A stretch of DNA of 21,947 bases from an uncultured Oscillospiraceae bacterium (lineage in GTDB: Bacteria > Bacillota > Clostridia > Oscillospirales > Oscillospiraceae), in NCBI GenBank assembly GCA_948616425.1, contig CAPGBJ010000012.1, forward strand, positions 1 to 21,947, given 5' to 3'. Both the position numbers and the translations under genes were made by a program. The notes under the pieces were generated by a model. That model worked only from the letters and a program-made list of their open reading frames with translations. It was not told the origin of the DNA and did not search any database. Every line of letters starts with the position of its first letter. The stretch's first letter is position 1. Below are positions 7,594-14,506 of this stretch, piece after piece.

Positions 7594-7699
7594 AAAATTA
7601 AGTCCCAATTCTTTTTCGTGTTCTTGCCCCCTGTGGGGGCGGGAACCACAAGGCTGTTTTCTCCCGGAGGAACACAAAAGCGAATTGGGAGAAAATTAA
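7594..7699. repeat. Inverted-repeat element flanked by 8-base direct repeats (MITE-like or structured RNA)
   Basis: Arms at 7603-7623 and 7670-7690 are complementary over 21 positions, with 18 Watson-Crick pairs, one G-T pair and two mismatches. The outermost 9 bases, TCCCAATTC / GAATTGGGA, are perfect. The enclosed 46 bases hold a perfect GCCCCC-TGT-GGGGGC hairpin (7626-7640) and a possible GGGA/TCCC hairpin. The outer arms are flanked, one base away on each side, by the direct repeat AAAATTAA (7594-7601 and 7692-7699). That arrangement resembles terminal inverted repeats with a target-site duplication. There is no coding capacity. A transcribed structure or a chance AT-rich repeat remain alternatives. 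Confidence 0.45.
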
Positions 7700-7710
7700 T
7701 AGATTATCAA

Positions 7711-7738
7711 TGGACAGAAAGAGAAAATATGGTAGAAT
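7711..7738 (+). promoter_or_regulatory. Promoter-like sequence upstream of rdgB
   Basis: TGGACA (7711-7716) and TAGAAT (7733-7738) are 16 bases apart, with TGG before the -10 giving an extended form. The predicted start near 7745 falls inside the ribosome-binding site AAGGGGGAAG (7739-7748) of the gene at 7754. The transcript would therefore have almost no leader, unless the true promoter lies elsewhere. Confidence 0.45.
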
Positions 7739-7753
7739 AAGGGGGAAGCTTGT

Positions 7754-8341
7754 ATGAAGCTGGTACTGGCGAGCAAAAACCAGAAAAAGCTGGTGGAGAT
7801 GAACGACATCCTGTCCCATCTGGGCATTGAGGTCTGCTCTGAGGCGGAAGCCGGGGTGGATCTGGAGGTGGAGGAGACGGGGAGTACGTTTGAAGAAAAC
7901 TCTCTGCTCAAGGCGAAGGCGGTGATGGAGGCCAGCGGCCTGCCCGCCATCGCCGACGACTCGGGCCTGTGCGTGGACTGCCTCGGCGGGGCCCCAGGGG
8001 TATACTCCGCCCGGTACGGCGGCGAGGGGCTGAGCGACGAGGCGCGCTACCAGATTCTTCTGGAGAACATGCGGGGACAGATGACCCGGACGGCCAAGTT
8101 CGTCAGCGTCATCACCTGCTGCTTCCCCAATGGGGATGTGCTCTCCGCCCGGGGGGAGTGTCCCGGCACCATCGCCTACGCCCCCATGGGGGAGGGCGGC
8201 TTCGGCTACGACCCGGTGTTCTTTGTCCCGGAGTTGAAAAAGACCTTTGCTCAACTGGCCGCCGACGAGAAAAACGCCATCTCCCACCGGGGAAAGGCCC
8301 TGGAGGCCTTCCAAGTAAAGCTAGGGGAGTATTTGAACTGA
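7754..8341 (+). CDS. rdgB: XTP/dITP (non-canonical purine NTP) pyrophosphatase
   Basis: This 195-residue enzyme of the HAM1/RdgB family hydrolyses dITP, ITP and XTP to the monophosphate and pyrophosphate, cleaning deaminated purines from the nucleotide pool. The family pattern is complete. The substrate loop is LASKNQKK (5-12), followed by TFEENSLLKAKA (from 45) and the metal/catalytic ADDSGL (67-72). GVYSARYGG, the FGYDPVF segment and the C-terminal SHRGKALE follow. ATG at 7754 follows a GGGGGA ribosome-binding site and gives the normal family start. It opens a housekeeping run that continues with yhbY about 95 bases downstream. Confidence 0.96.
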   Translation: MKLVLASKNQKKLVEMNDILSHLGIEVCSEAEAGVDLEVEETGSTFEENSLLKAKAVMEASGLPAIADDSGLCVDCLGGAPGVYSARYGGEGLSDEARYQILLENMRGQMTRTAKFVSVITCCFPNGDVLSARGECPGTIAYAPMGEGGFGYDPVFFVPELKKTFAQLAADEKNAISHRGKALEAFQVKLGEYLN

Positions 8342-8435
8342 ATGTGGGGGAGGCCGCAGGCCGCTCCGGCAGGGCATCGCCCCTGGGCGGGGGCCGGCGT
8401 CTAACCCATAAAACAACGAAAAACGAGGATTTGCC

Positions 8436-8747
8436 ATGGATTTGACAAGCAAACAAAGAGCCCAGCTGCGGGGACTGGCCAACAGCATTGATACCATTTT
8501 AATTGTGGGCAAGGAGGGCATCGGGGACAATTTGGTCAAGCAGGCCAACGACGCCTTGGAGGCCCGGGAACTGATCAAGGGAAAAGTGCTGGAGAACTCC
8601 CTGCTCTCCCCCCGGGAGGCAGCCGAGGCGCTGGCCCCCCTGACAAGGAGCGAAATTGTCCAGGTGATTGGAACAAAATTCGTGTTATATCGTCCAAGTC
8701 ACAAGAGGGACAAAAAGGATAAAATTATACTAGCGAAGGAACGTTAG
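8436..8747 (+). CDS. yhbY: YhbY-type CRM-domain RNA-binding protein
   Basis: This 103-residue single-domain protein of the CRM (chloroplast RNA splicing and ribosome maturation) family associates with pre-50S ribosomal particles in other bacteria. It starts MDLTSKQRAQLRGLAN. It then has the GKEGI segment, matching the conserved GxxGxx RNA-binding loop, followed by LIKGKVLENS and VIGTKFVLYRPS, and ends in a basic tail. A GAGGAT site precedes the ATG. The gap before it (8342-8435) holds GC-rich hairpins (for example GCCCC/GGGGC at 8379-8394) but no clear promoter. It lies just ahead of the nadD-yqeK region, as is common in Firmicutes. Confidence 0.95.
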   Translation: MDLTSKQRAQLRGLANSIDTILIVGKEGIGDNLVKQANDALEARELIKGKVLENSLLSPREAAEALAPLTRSEIVQVIGTKFVLYRPSHKRDKKDKIILAKER

Positions 8748-8758
8748 GAGGGGGCGGT

Positions 8759-9328
8759 GTGAACCAGGCCCAGGTGAGAAGAAAAGAGCTGGAGGACTTC
8801 CGGCGGGAGCTGTACCAGGACCACCCGGAGGCGGAGTCGTTTCAGAGGGCCAAAGGGCGGTGGCTGAAATTCATGCTGCTGTACTGTCTGGCCCTTCAGG
8901 TCCTGAAGGCGGTTGCTGTGGGACAGCAGAGCGGGCCCCTGTGGGCGCTGATTTTGGGGGCGGTGATCGGCCTGGGGATGCACGCCATCTTTCTGGCTGC
9001 CGGAATGGGCCCCAAGTGGAAGCTGGCCTGGGTGCTTTACCTGTGGGGCGGCTATCATCTGTTTCTGTTTTGCCGGCAGGCTGTGTGGAGTCAGGCGGCA
9101 GGCGGGCTGTCGGCCGAGACGGTGGTGCGGGCCTGGGGGGTGATGTTCCGTATGGCGCCCCTGGCGGCGCTGGCCAACCTGTTCCATCTGGTTTTTCTTG
9201 TCCTGATTTTGCTGACCGCCCTGTGGCTGACGGCCCTTCCCAAAAGCCGGACGCTGGCGGCGGAGGCGGAACCTCTGGAGGAGCAGTGGCGAAAACGAGT
9301 CAATACGCAGCCTGTAAATAAAAGGTGA
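8759..9328 (+). CDS. Uncharacterised four-helix membrane protein
   Basis: I do not recognise this 189-residue protein. It starts at GTG 8759, with AGGAGG at 8747-8752 overlapping the yhbY stop. The charged, soluble N-terminus (about 35 residues) is followed by four hydrophobic segments, at about 36-55, 62-84, 88-110 and 140-162. They include FMLLYCLALQVLKAV, LWALILGAVIGLGMHAIFL and LVFLVLILLTALWLTAL. The tail is basic. No catalytic motif or known transporter signature is visible. The stop lies next to the start of nadD-yqeK, so it is almost certainly co-transcribed with yhbY and nadD and may be a lineage-specific part of that operon. The reading frame is well supported by its ribosome-binding site and tight spacing. 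Confidence 0.8.
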   Translation: MNQAQVRRKELEDFRRELYQDHPEAESFQRAKGRWLKFMLLYCLALQVLKAVAVGQQSGPLWALILGAVIGLGMHAIFLAAGMGPKWKLAWVLYLWGGYHLFLFCRQAVWSQAAGGLSAETVVRAWGVMFRMAPLAALANLFHLVFLVLILLTALWLTALPKSRTLAAEAEPLEEQWRKRVNTQPVNKR

Positions 9329-9342
9329 GAGGGTGGATTCCT

Positions 9343-10554
9343 GTGAAAATCGGAATTTATGGCGGAACCTTCAACCCGCCCCATCTGGGGCATCTGGCGG
9401 CGGCCCGGACGGCGGTCGACGTGCTGAGTCTGGACAAACTGCTGATTGTTCCCGACGCTATCCCGCCCCACAAGGAGCTGCCGGAGGGCACTCCGGCACC
9501 CGGGTGCCGGCTGGCCATGGCGGAAAAACTGGCTGACGCCATGCTGCTGCCCGGCGTGGCAGAGGTTTCTCCCATGGAATTGGACCGGGCGGGAAAGAGC
9601 TACACCGCTGACACCCTGGCCCAGCTGAAGGAGGAGTACCCGGGGGCGGAGCTATGGCTGCTTATGGGGACGGACATGTTCCTCACCCTACAATACTGGC
9701 GGGAGCCAGAGAAGATTCTGAAGTTGGCGGGCATCTGCGCGTTTGGCCGCAGTGAGCAGGACGGGGAGGAGCTCTTTGCCCCCCAGCGGGAACATCTGAA
9801 CAGAGCTTTTCCTGGCGCAAAACTGACCACCATCACCCTGCCGGGGCTGGTGGACATCTCCTCCACCCGGCTGCGGGAGCTGTTGGCGAGGGGGGAGGGG
9901 GCGGACTATCTCCCCCCCGCTGTGTATGGATACATTTTGATGAATGGCCTCTACAAAACCTGCGCCGATCTGAAACATCTGGCGGTCCCGGAACTGCGGG
10001 CCTGTTCCTACTCCATGGTGCTGGCCAAGCGGATCAAGCATATTCAGGGGACCGAGGAGGAGGCGGTGCGGCTGGCGAAACGCTGGGGGGCGGATGAGAA
10101 CCACGCCCGCCGGGCGGGGATTCTCCACGACTGCACCAAGTACTTGACCGGAGAGGAGCACTTAAAGGTCTGTGAGCGGTATCAGGTGCCTTTGGACAGT
10201 CTGGAACGGGCCGCGCCCAAGCTGCTCCACTCCAAGACCGGGGCGTGTATTGCCCGGCACATTTTTGGAGAACCTGATGAGGTATACGAGGCCATCTTCT
10301 GGCACACCACCGCGAAAGCGGATATGACCACCTTGGAGAAGATTCTATATGTGGCCGATTACATGGAACCCAACCGGGATTTCGACGGGGTGGAGCGCCT
10401 GCGGGAGCTGGCCTACCGCGACCTGGACAGCGCCCTGCTTCTGGGGGTGGAGACCACCATACAGGAGATGCGGGACCGACAGCTGCCCGTCCATTCCAAC
10501 ACGCTCCAGGCCCAGACGTGGCTGCGGGAGCACGGCGTAACAATTGAAAGGTGA
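9343..10554 (+). CDS. nadD: Fused nicotinate-nucleotide adenylyltransferase (NadD) and YqeK HD-domain hydrolase
   Basis: This is a 403-residue two-domain protein. Residues 1 to about 200 are NadD, which joins nicotinate mononucleotide and ATP to make deamido-NAD. They show GGTFNPPHLGHL at the N-terminus, VPDAIPPHK, the MGTDMF segment and DISSTRLRELL near the domain end. From about 205 the protein is a YqeK-type HD phosphohydrolase (symmetrical diadenosine tetraphosphatase family). It has GILHDCTK with His262 and Asp263, HTTAKADMTTLEKILYVADY, and the closing VHSNTL segment. In most Firmicutes these are adjacent genes; here one frame runs through both without a stop. GTG at 9343, preceded by AGAGGGTGG, gives the standard NadD start. 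An upstream GTG at 9325 would overlap the previous gene by four bases. Confidence 0.93.
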   Translation: MKIGIYGGTFNPPHLGHLAAARTAVDVLSLDKLLIVPDAIPPHKELPEGTPAPGCRLAMAEKLADAMLLPGVAEVSPMELDRAGKSYTADTLAQLKEEYPGAELWLLMGTDMFLTLQYWREPEKILKLAGICAFGRSEQDGEELFAPQREHLNRAFPGAKLTTITLPGLVDISSTRLRELLARGEGADYLPPAVYGYILMNGLYKTCADLKHLAVPELRACSYSMVLAKRIKHIQGTEEEAVRLAKRWGADENHARRAGILHDCTKYLTGEEHLKVCERYQVPLDSLERAAPKLLHSKTGACIARHIFGEPDEVYEAIFWHTTAKADMTTLEKILYVADYMEPNRDFDGVERLRELAYRDLDSALLLGVETTIQEMRDRQLPVHSNTLQAQTWLREHGVTIER

Positions 10555-10558
10555 GACG

Positions 10559-12028
10559 ATGCGGGAAAATGAGAAACAACGGGGCAGGCGGCAGGCGCCC
10601 GACTCCTCCCCCTTTGGGGGATGGTGGGGCCGGCACCGGGCCTGGGTAGCTGGATTGAATCGGGGCCAGCGCCTGCGCTACCGCCTGTGTCTGGCACTGG
10701 GGGTGGTGGCCGTCCTGGCAATCGCTCTGGTGCTGTACCTGCGCTCCTGGATCAGGCTTCCTGATGTGCCCAATGTGCCGGGGCAGGTCAACAACGGCCA
10801 GACGGGCAGTCAGGGGGACAACTCCCAGGGCCTGCCCAACCTGGAGTACGAGGAGGCGCAGCTGCCTGAGGTGACCCGGAGCGGCCGGAAGGAGGGGTAC
10901 TATACCTTTCTGGTGGCCGGTCAGGATCAGGTCAGCGGAGGAACGGACACCATTCTGCTGTTCACCTATGATACCAGGGGCCGAAAGATATCCGCCATCA
11001 GCCTGCTGCGGGACACGATGATCAATACCAGCGCCAGCAGCAAACGGCTGAACGCGGTGTACGCCAGGAACCGAGGGGACCGGAGCCTGTCGGAGAAAGA
11101 GCGGGTGGCCAACGGCATGACCGCCCTGCGGCAGGAGGTGAGTAAACTCACCGGCATCTATCCGGATTTCTATGTTCTGGTGAAGTGGGAAGCCATCGGT
11201 GAGCTGGTGGACGCGATTGGCGGGGTACACTTTGAAGTTCCCTTCCTAATGGACTATCGGGACCCCTTTCAGGACCTGGTCATTTATCAGGAGCCGGGCT
11301 ACCGGCTGTTGGACGGGCGGGACGCCATGGAGGTGATCCGATTCCGGAAAAATAGCGACGGTACCCACATACTGGGAGATGGGGGCCGTACGGAGATCCA
11401 GAGAGATTTTCTCACCGCGGTGCTGAAGGAGTGTCTCACGCCGGAGATTTTGCTCAAGCTGCCCGCGCTGGCCCAGGTGTTTCTGGACAATGTGAGCACT
11501 GATTTGACCATTGGAAATATTTTGGCCTTTGCCCAGCTGGCGGTGGGGATGGATACAGAGAACGATGTCAATTTTGTCTCTATGCCCTTTGATAATGTGG
11601 CCTATCGGGGGGCCTCCCTGGCGCTGGCCCGGCAGGACGAATTGCTGGAGCTGCTCAATGGCGGCCTGAACCCTTATTTGGACGAGATCAAGGCCAGCGA
11701 CTTGCAGCTGATGTACCGCAAGAGCGGCGGAGGCTACGGCGTGACCAACGCTGTTTTGGCCGACCCGGCAGTAGGGCGGGCCCCTGCTGCCAAACCCAAA
11801 CCGGAGGAAACGGACGTGAAGCCGGGCGACGACACCGATCCGGGTACGACAGCCGCACCCGACGCCTCCGAGGAACCCGGTACGCAGACAGATCCCGACA
11901 GCACCGACCCAGGCGGGACCGGCGACCCGGCAGACATCGGAAGCATCGACCCCAGCGATATTTTCCCAGATCCCTCCCCGGACGTTATGGGCGGGGAGAT
12001 GGAGGACCCGCTCCAGCCTGCGGCGTGA
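10559..12028 (+). CDS. LytR-CpsA-Psr (LCP) family cell-wall glycopolymer ligase
   Basis: LCP proteins transfer teichoic acid or capsule precursors from undecaprenyl carriers to peptidoglycan on the outer face of the membrane. The product is 489 residues. ATG at 10559 follows AAAGGTGAG closely; an in-frame TTG at 10544 is less likely. The basic N-terminus is followed by one membrane helix near residues 45-62. The LCP domain begins around YYTFLVAGQD and includes the substrate-binding SLLRDTMI (Arg151), RLNAVYAR and VIRFRKNSDG. After about residue 400 there is a long Pro/Asp/Thr/Glu-rich tail that is probably disordered and wall-spanning. The gene overlaps or abuts nadD-yqeK and precedes rsfS, as in many Clostridia. 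Confidence 0.94.
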   Translation: MRENEKQRGRRQAPDSSPFGGWWGRHRAWVAGLNRGQRLRYRLCLALGVVAVLAIALVLYLRSWIRLPDVPNVPGQVNNGQTGSQGDNSQGLPNLEYEEAQLPEVTRSGRKEGYYTFLVAGQDQVSGGTDTILLFTYDTRGRKISAISLLRDTMINTSASSKRLNAVYARNRGDRSLSEKERVANGMTALRQEVSKLTGIYPDFYVLVKWEAIGELVDAIGGVHFEVPFLMDYRDPFQDLVIYQEPGYRLLDGRDAMEVIRFRKNSDGTHILGDGGRTEIQRDFLTAVLKECLTPEILLKLPALAQVFLDNVSTDLTIGNILAFAQLAVGMDTENDVNFVSMPFDNVAYRGASLALARQDELLELLNGGLNPYLDEIKASDLQLMYRKSGGGYGVTNAVLADPAVGRAPAAKPKPEETDVKPGDDTDPGTTAAPDASEEPGTQTDPDSTDPGGTGDPADIGSIDPSDIFPDPSPDVMGGEMEDPLQPAA

Positions 12029-12242
12029 TTGGACCTGCGCCGGCCATGCCCGCAGTGTGGAAAATAGTCGGGGGCATAGACGCAATCGAGACCCGGAGCT
12101 TGACGGGAAAACGTCGGGGCGGACGGGGGAGAAGTTTTGCGGGATAACAGTTTTTGAACGCGCTGTGGCGGACCAAATTTCCACCGGGTCTGTTGGGGAA
12201 TTGACCCAGCAGTGCCCAAAAATCGATGAGAGGAGCAATGGA
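12029..12242 (+). other. Gap between LCP gene and rsfS, no gene seen
   Basis: This 214-base gap holds small hairpins: ATGCCC/GGGCAT near 12048-12080, GACG-GGAAAA-CGTC, and GGGTC/GACCC just upstream of rsfS. I see no clear promoter or terminator. The rsfS frame stays open back through most of it, but without a ribosome-binding site or conserved sequence. Confidence 0.4.
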
Positions 12243-12632
12243 ATGGAATCCTATGAACTGGCAATTGCGCTGGCCCGGGCGTTGGACAGCAAAAAGGGGG
12301 GCGACATCAAGGTGCTGCGGACAGAGGGGGTCACCACGCTGGCCGACTACTTTGTCATCTGCACCGCCACCTCCAATACCCAGATCAAGGCCATGTCTGA
12401 CAGCTGTGAGGCGGCGGCGGAGAAAAACGGGGAGCGGGCCCACCACATTGAGGGACACCGGGGAGGGACCTGGCTGCTGATGGACTTTTCCGCGGTGGTG
12501 GTCCACGTCTTCACCGAGGAGGCCCGGAAGTTCTATGACCTGGAGCGGCTGTGGAGCGACGCCGAAGAGGTGGATATCTCCAAAGCTTTGGGCGAGATGC
12601 CCAGAGCTGAGAACGGAAAATCAATAGACTGA
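12243..12632 (+). CDS. rsfS: Ribosome silencing factor RsfS (YbeB/Iojap family)
   Basis: RsfS binds uL14 on the large ribosomal subunit and blocks subunit joining under nutrient limitation. The product is 129 residues, close to the normal length. Typical family segments are SYELAIALARALDSKKGGDI, LADYFVICTATSNTQIKAM, HHIEGHRGGTWLLMDFSAVVVHVF and the closing ARKFYDLERLWSDA. ATG at 12243 is chosen because GAGAGGAG lies at 12228-12234. It ends the plus-strand housekeeping run and is followed by a hairpin facing the convergent lipid kinase. Confidence 0.96.
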   Translation: MESYELAIALARALDSKKGGDIKVLRTEGVTTLADYFVICTATSNTQIKAMSDSCEAAAEKNGERAHHIEGHRGGTWLLMDFSAVVVHVFTEEARKFYDLERLWSDAEEVDISKALGEMPRAENGKSID

Positions 12633-12640
12633 GATGGAAA

Positions 12641-12678
12641 CAAGGCCCCACGTCCGAGAAATTGGACGCGGGGCCTTG
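12641..12678. terminator. Shared hairpin terminator between convergent rsfS and lipid kinase genes
   Basis: Arms 12641-12655 and 12664-12678 pair over 15 positions with one mismatch and an 8-base loop. On the minus strand the stem is followed by TTGTTTCC, a modest U tract. On the plus strand the tail is less U-rich. It lies between the stops of two converging genes and probably serves both. Confidence 0.75.
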
Positions 12679-12706
12679 TGGACAGTATAGCGGCGGACCT
12701 TGCGGT

Positions 12707-13603
12707 TCACTGATTCCGGATGATGCGCAGGGCCTTCTGCCGGTTGGAAATGTGATTGACCGGCTGACTGCCGCCAAACTCCCCGTCGAGAGTCCAAGGG
12801 ATGGTCTGGTCACTGGTGAAGGTGAGGCGGCTGGCCTGAAACTGAACCAGCGCCCCAGAGCGGTCCGCGGGCGACAGGTTGACCAGGGCTTGCAGCCCGT
12901 CGGTGAGGTCAGCCAGATTTAAGGGCTTTTTTACCAGCGTGACTTCAAACAGCCCGTCGTCCAGAACCACCTGTTCCGCCTTGGGCGGCTTCAGTCCGCC
13001 GATGGATTGGGAGTTGCTCACCATACCAAAGTAGAAATCGTCCTCCAAAGCGAGGTCGTCGTACGTCACTTTCAGATGGTAGGGGGCGATGGTGGGCAGG
13101 GAGGCGATGCCGGCAAAAATATAAGCCAGATGTCCAAAGGTGTTCTTTAGCTCCTGGGGCGTGTCGTAGGCCACCTTGGTGAAGGCGCCGAAGGCGGCCA
13201 CATAGACAAAGGATTTGCCGTTGAGCAGGCCGATGTCGATGGGGACAGGGACGCCGGTCCCGGCGGCCACCAGGGCGGCCTCACGGGGTTTGCGGGGCAG
13301 CTTCAGGGTGGTGGCGCAGTCATTGGTGGAGCCGAATGGGATATACCCCAGGGGGGGCGGGCTCTCCAGGTCCATCAGACCGCAGGCCACTTCGCTGAGG
13401 GTGCCGTCCCCCCCGGCGCATACCACCCGGTCAAACTGCGGCCCTATCTCGCGGGCAGTTCGAGCGGCGTCTCCCTTGCACTGGGTGGGGTAGGCGGTGG
13501 TGATCCATCCCGCCTTGGCGAAGACGTCTAGCACAGTGGCCAGGGCCCCCTTTACCTGTCCGGTGCCCGAGGTGGGATTGTAAATGAAAAGCAGCCGGTT
13601 CAT
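12707..13603 (-). CDS. Diacylglycerol kinase family lipid kinase (DgkB/YegS-like)
   Basis: This is a 298-residue soluble lipid kinase of the DAGK-catalytic family. Members phosphorylate diacylglycerol (recycled during teichoic acid synthesis) or related lipids. The N-terminus MNRLLFIYNPTSGTG holds the family's NP-SG signature. The nucleotide-binding GGDGT is at residues 64-68, followed by LGYIPFGSTND. The C-terminal domain includes WTLDGE, matching the usual DGE motif. The start at 13603 is supported by GGAGGAAT immediately upstream on the minus strand; an in-frame ATG at 13639 would place the start ahead of that site. It is transcribed away from azlC from its own promoter. Substrate identity is not settled by sequence. 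Confidence 0.93.
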   Translation of the reverse strand: MNRLLFIYNPTSGTGQVKGALATVLDVFAKAGWITTAYPTQCKGDAARTAREIGPQFDRVVCAGGDGTLSEVACGLMDLESPPPLGYIPFGSTNDCATTLKLPRKPREAALVAAGTGVPVPIDIGLLNGKSFVYVAAFGAFTKVAYDTPQELKNTFGHLAYIFAGIASLPTIAPYHLKVTYDDLALEDDFYFGMVSNSQSIGGLKPPKAEQVVLDDGLFEVTLVKKPLNLADLTDGLQALVNLSPADRSGALVQFQASRLTFTSDQTIPWTLDGEFGGSQPVNHISNRQKALRIIRNQ

Positions 13604-13639
13604 AGGGATTCCTCCGGGGAAGTGAAGATATTGATACAT

Positions 13640-13667
13640 ATTATAGTTGGCAAAAAAGAAAAATCAA
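13640..13667 (-). promoter_or_regulatory. Promoter of the lipid kinase gene
   Basis: Read on the minus strand, TTGATT (13667-13662) and a perfect TATAAT (13645-13640) are separated by 16 T-rich bases. Transcription would begin near 13633, leaving a 30-base leader with GGAGGAAT in front of the start. Confidence 0.75.
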
Positions 13668-13686
13668 GATGAAAAAGAAAACTTTA

Positions 13687-13705
13687 TTTCTTCTTAACGA
13701 AGAAA
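13687..13705. promoter_or_regulatory. Dyad between divergent promoters, possible operator
   Basis: TTTCTTC (13687-13693) and GAAGAAA (13699-13705) form a perfect 7-base dyad with a 5-base centre. It lies between the divergent lipid-kinase and azlC promoters, 12 bases upstream of the azlC -35 box. The position suits a regulator site, but no regulator gene is nearby. Confidence 0.3.
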
Positions 13706-13717
13706 AATAGATAGGAC

Positions 13718-13746
13718 TTGCGTCGGGAGAGAAAAACGAGTACAAT
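13718..13746 (+). promoter_or_regulatory. Promoter of azlCD
   Basis: TTGCGT (13718-13723) and TACAAT (13741-13746) are 17 bases apart. The predicted start near 13753 leaves a 30-base leader with GAGGTG ahead of azlC. Confidence 0.65.
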
Positions 13747-13783
13747 ATAGGGCAAACTGCTGTTATTGAGGTGTTTTTTCACG

Positions 13784-14506
13784 ATGAATCGAAAGACATT
13801 GGCCGCGGCCTTCCCGGTGACGGTCCCGGTGCTGATGGGCTATCTGGCCATTGGAATGGCCTTTGGACTGATGCTGCAATCCATCGGCTATGGTATCGGG
13901 TGGGCGGTGCTTATGAGCGTGACCATCTACGCCGGTTCCGGCCAATATTTGGGGGTTTCACTTCTGGCCGCGGGGGCCCCGCCAGCCCAGGTGGCCTTTC
14001 TGACGCTGATGGTCAATTTCCGCCATCTGGTGTATGGCCTGTCGATGCTGGAGAAGTTCCGGGGCATGGGGAGGCGCAAATTCTATATGATTTTTTCCCT
14101 TACCGATGAGACCTATGCTCTGCTCAGCTCGGCCAAGGCCCCGGAGGGGGTGGAAGAACACGATTTTTTCTTTTGTGTGGCGCTGCTGGACCAGAGCTAT
14201 TGGGTACTGGGTTCCGCCGCCGGCTCCCTGCTGGGGGCCGCCCTGGGTTTTGACACCACAGGGGTGGACTTCGCTATGACGGCACTGTTTTTGGTCATCG
14301 CCGTGGGACAGTGGAAGAGGGCCGGCAGCCACCTGCCCGCCCTTCTGGGGGGAGGGGCCACCCTGGCCAGTTTGCTGCTGGTGGGGGCGGAAGATATGCT
14401 GCTGCCCGCCCTGGGGATGATTGTGTTTGCACTCACCCTGCTTCGCCCCAGATTGGACCGCCCCACCCCCAGTTCCGTAGGAGAGGAGGAGAAGACATGC
14501 CCATGA
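13784..14506 (+). CDS. azlC: Branched-chain amino acid exporter, large subunit AzlC
   Basis: AzlC and AzlD together form a LIV-E type inner-membrane exporter of branched-chain amino acids and their analogues. The product is 240 residues. Typical features are FPVTVPVLMGYLAIGMAFGL near the N-terminus, TIYAGSGQYLGVSLLAAG, and the MVNFRHLVYGLSML segment conserved in the family. Several membrane helices follow to the end. ATG at 13784 has GAGGTG ten bases upstream; an in-frame TTG at 13766 would include that site in the coding region. The stop overlaps the start of azlD by ten bases, which indicates translational coupling. Confidence 0.95.
   Translation: MNRKTLAAAFPVTVPVLMGYLAIGMAFGLMLQSIGYGIGWAVLMSVTIYAGSGQYLGVSLLAAGAPPAQVAFLTLMVNFRHLVYGLSMLEKFRGMGRRKFYMIFSLTDETYALLSSAKAPEGVEEHDFFFCVALLDQSYWVLGSAAGSLLGAALGFDTTGVDFAMTALFLVIAVGQWKRAGSHLPALLGGGATLASLLLVGAEDMLLPALGMIVFALTLLRPRLDRPTPSSVGEEEKTCP

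Larger units (their letters stand above)
7490..7753 (+). other. Gap between ftsY and rdgB
   Basis: These 264 bases hold no gene. The first 100 bases are GC-rich with small hairpins, for example CGCGG-CGGG-CCGCG near 7553-7566, but no clear terminator for ftsY. The inverted-repeat element (7594-7699) and the rdgB promoter fill the rest. The second half is much richer in A and T than the flanking genes. Confidence 0.5.

Noticed and set aside
10034..11230. Minus-strand open frame of 398 codons across nadD-yqeK and the LCP gene
   Set aside because: It lies opposite two well-supported genes, has a low-complexity Pro/Arg/Ala/Gly composition and no recognisable domain. Long antisense frames are expected at this GC content.
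12057..12242. N-terminal extension of RsfS by about 62 residues
   Set aside because: The frame is open, but the extension is not RsfS-like and the ribosome-binding site GAGAGGAG lies directly before ATG 12243.
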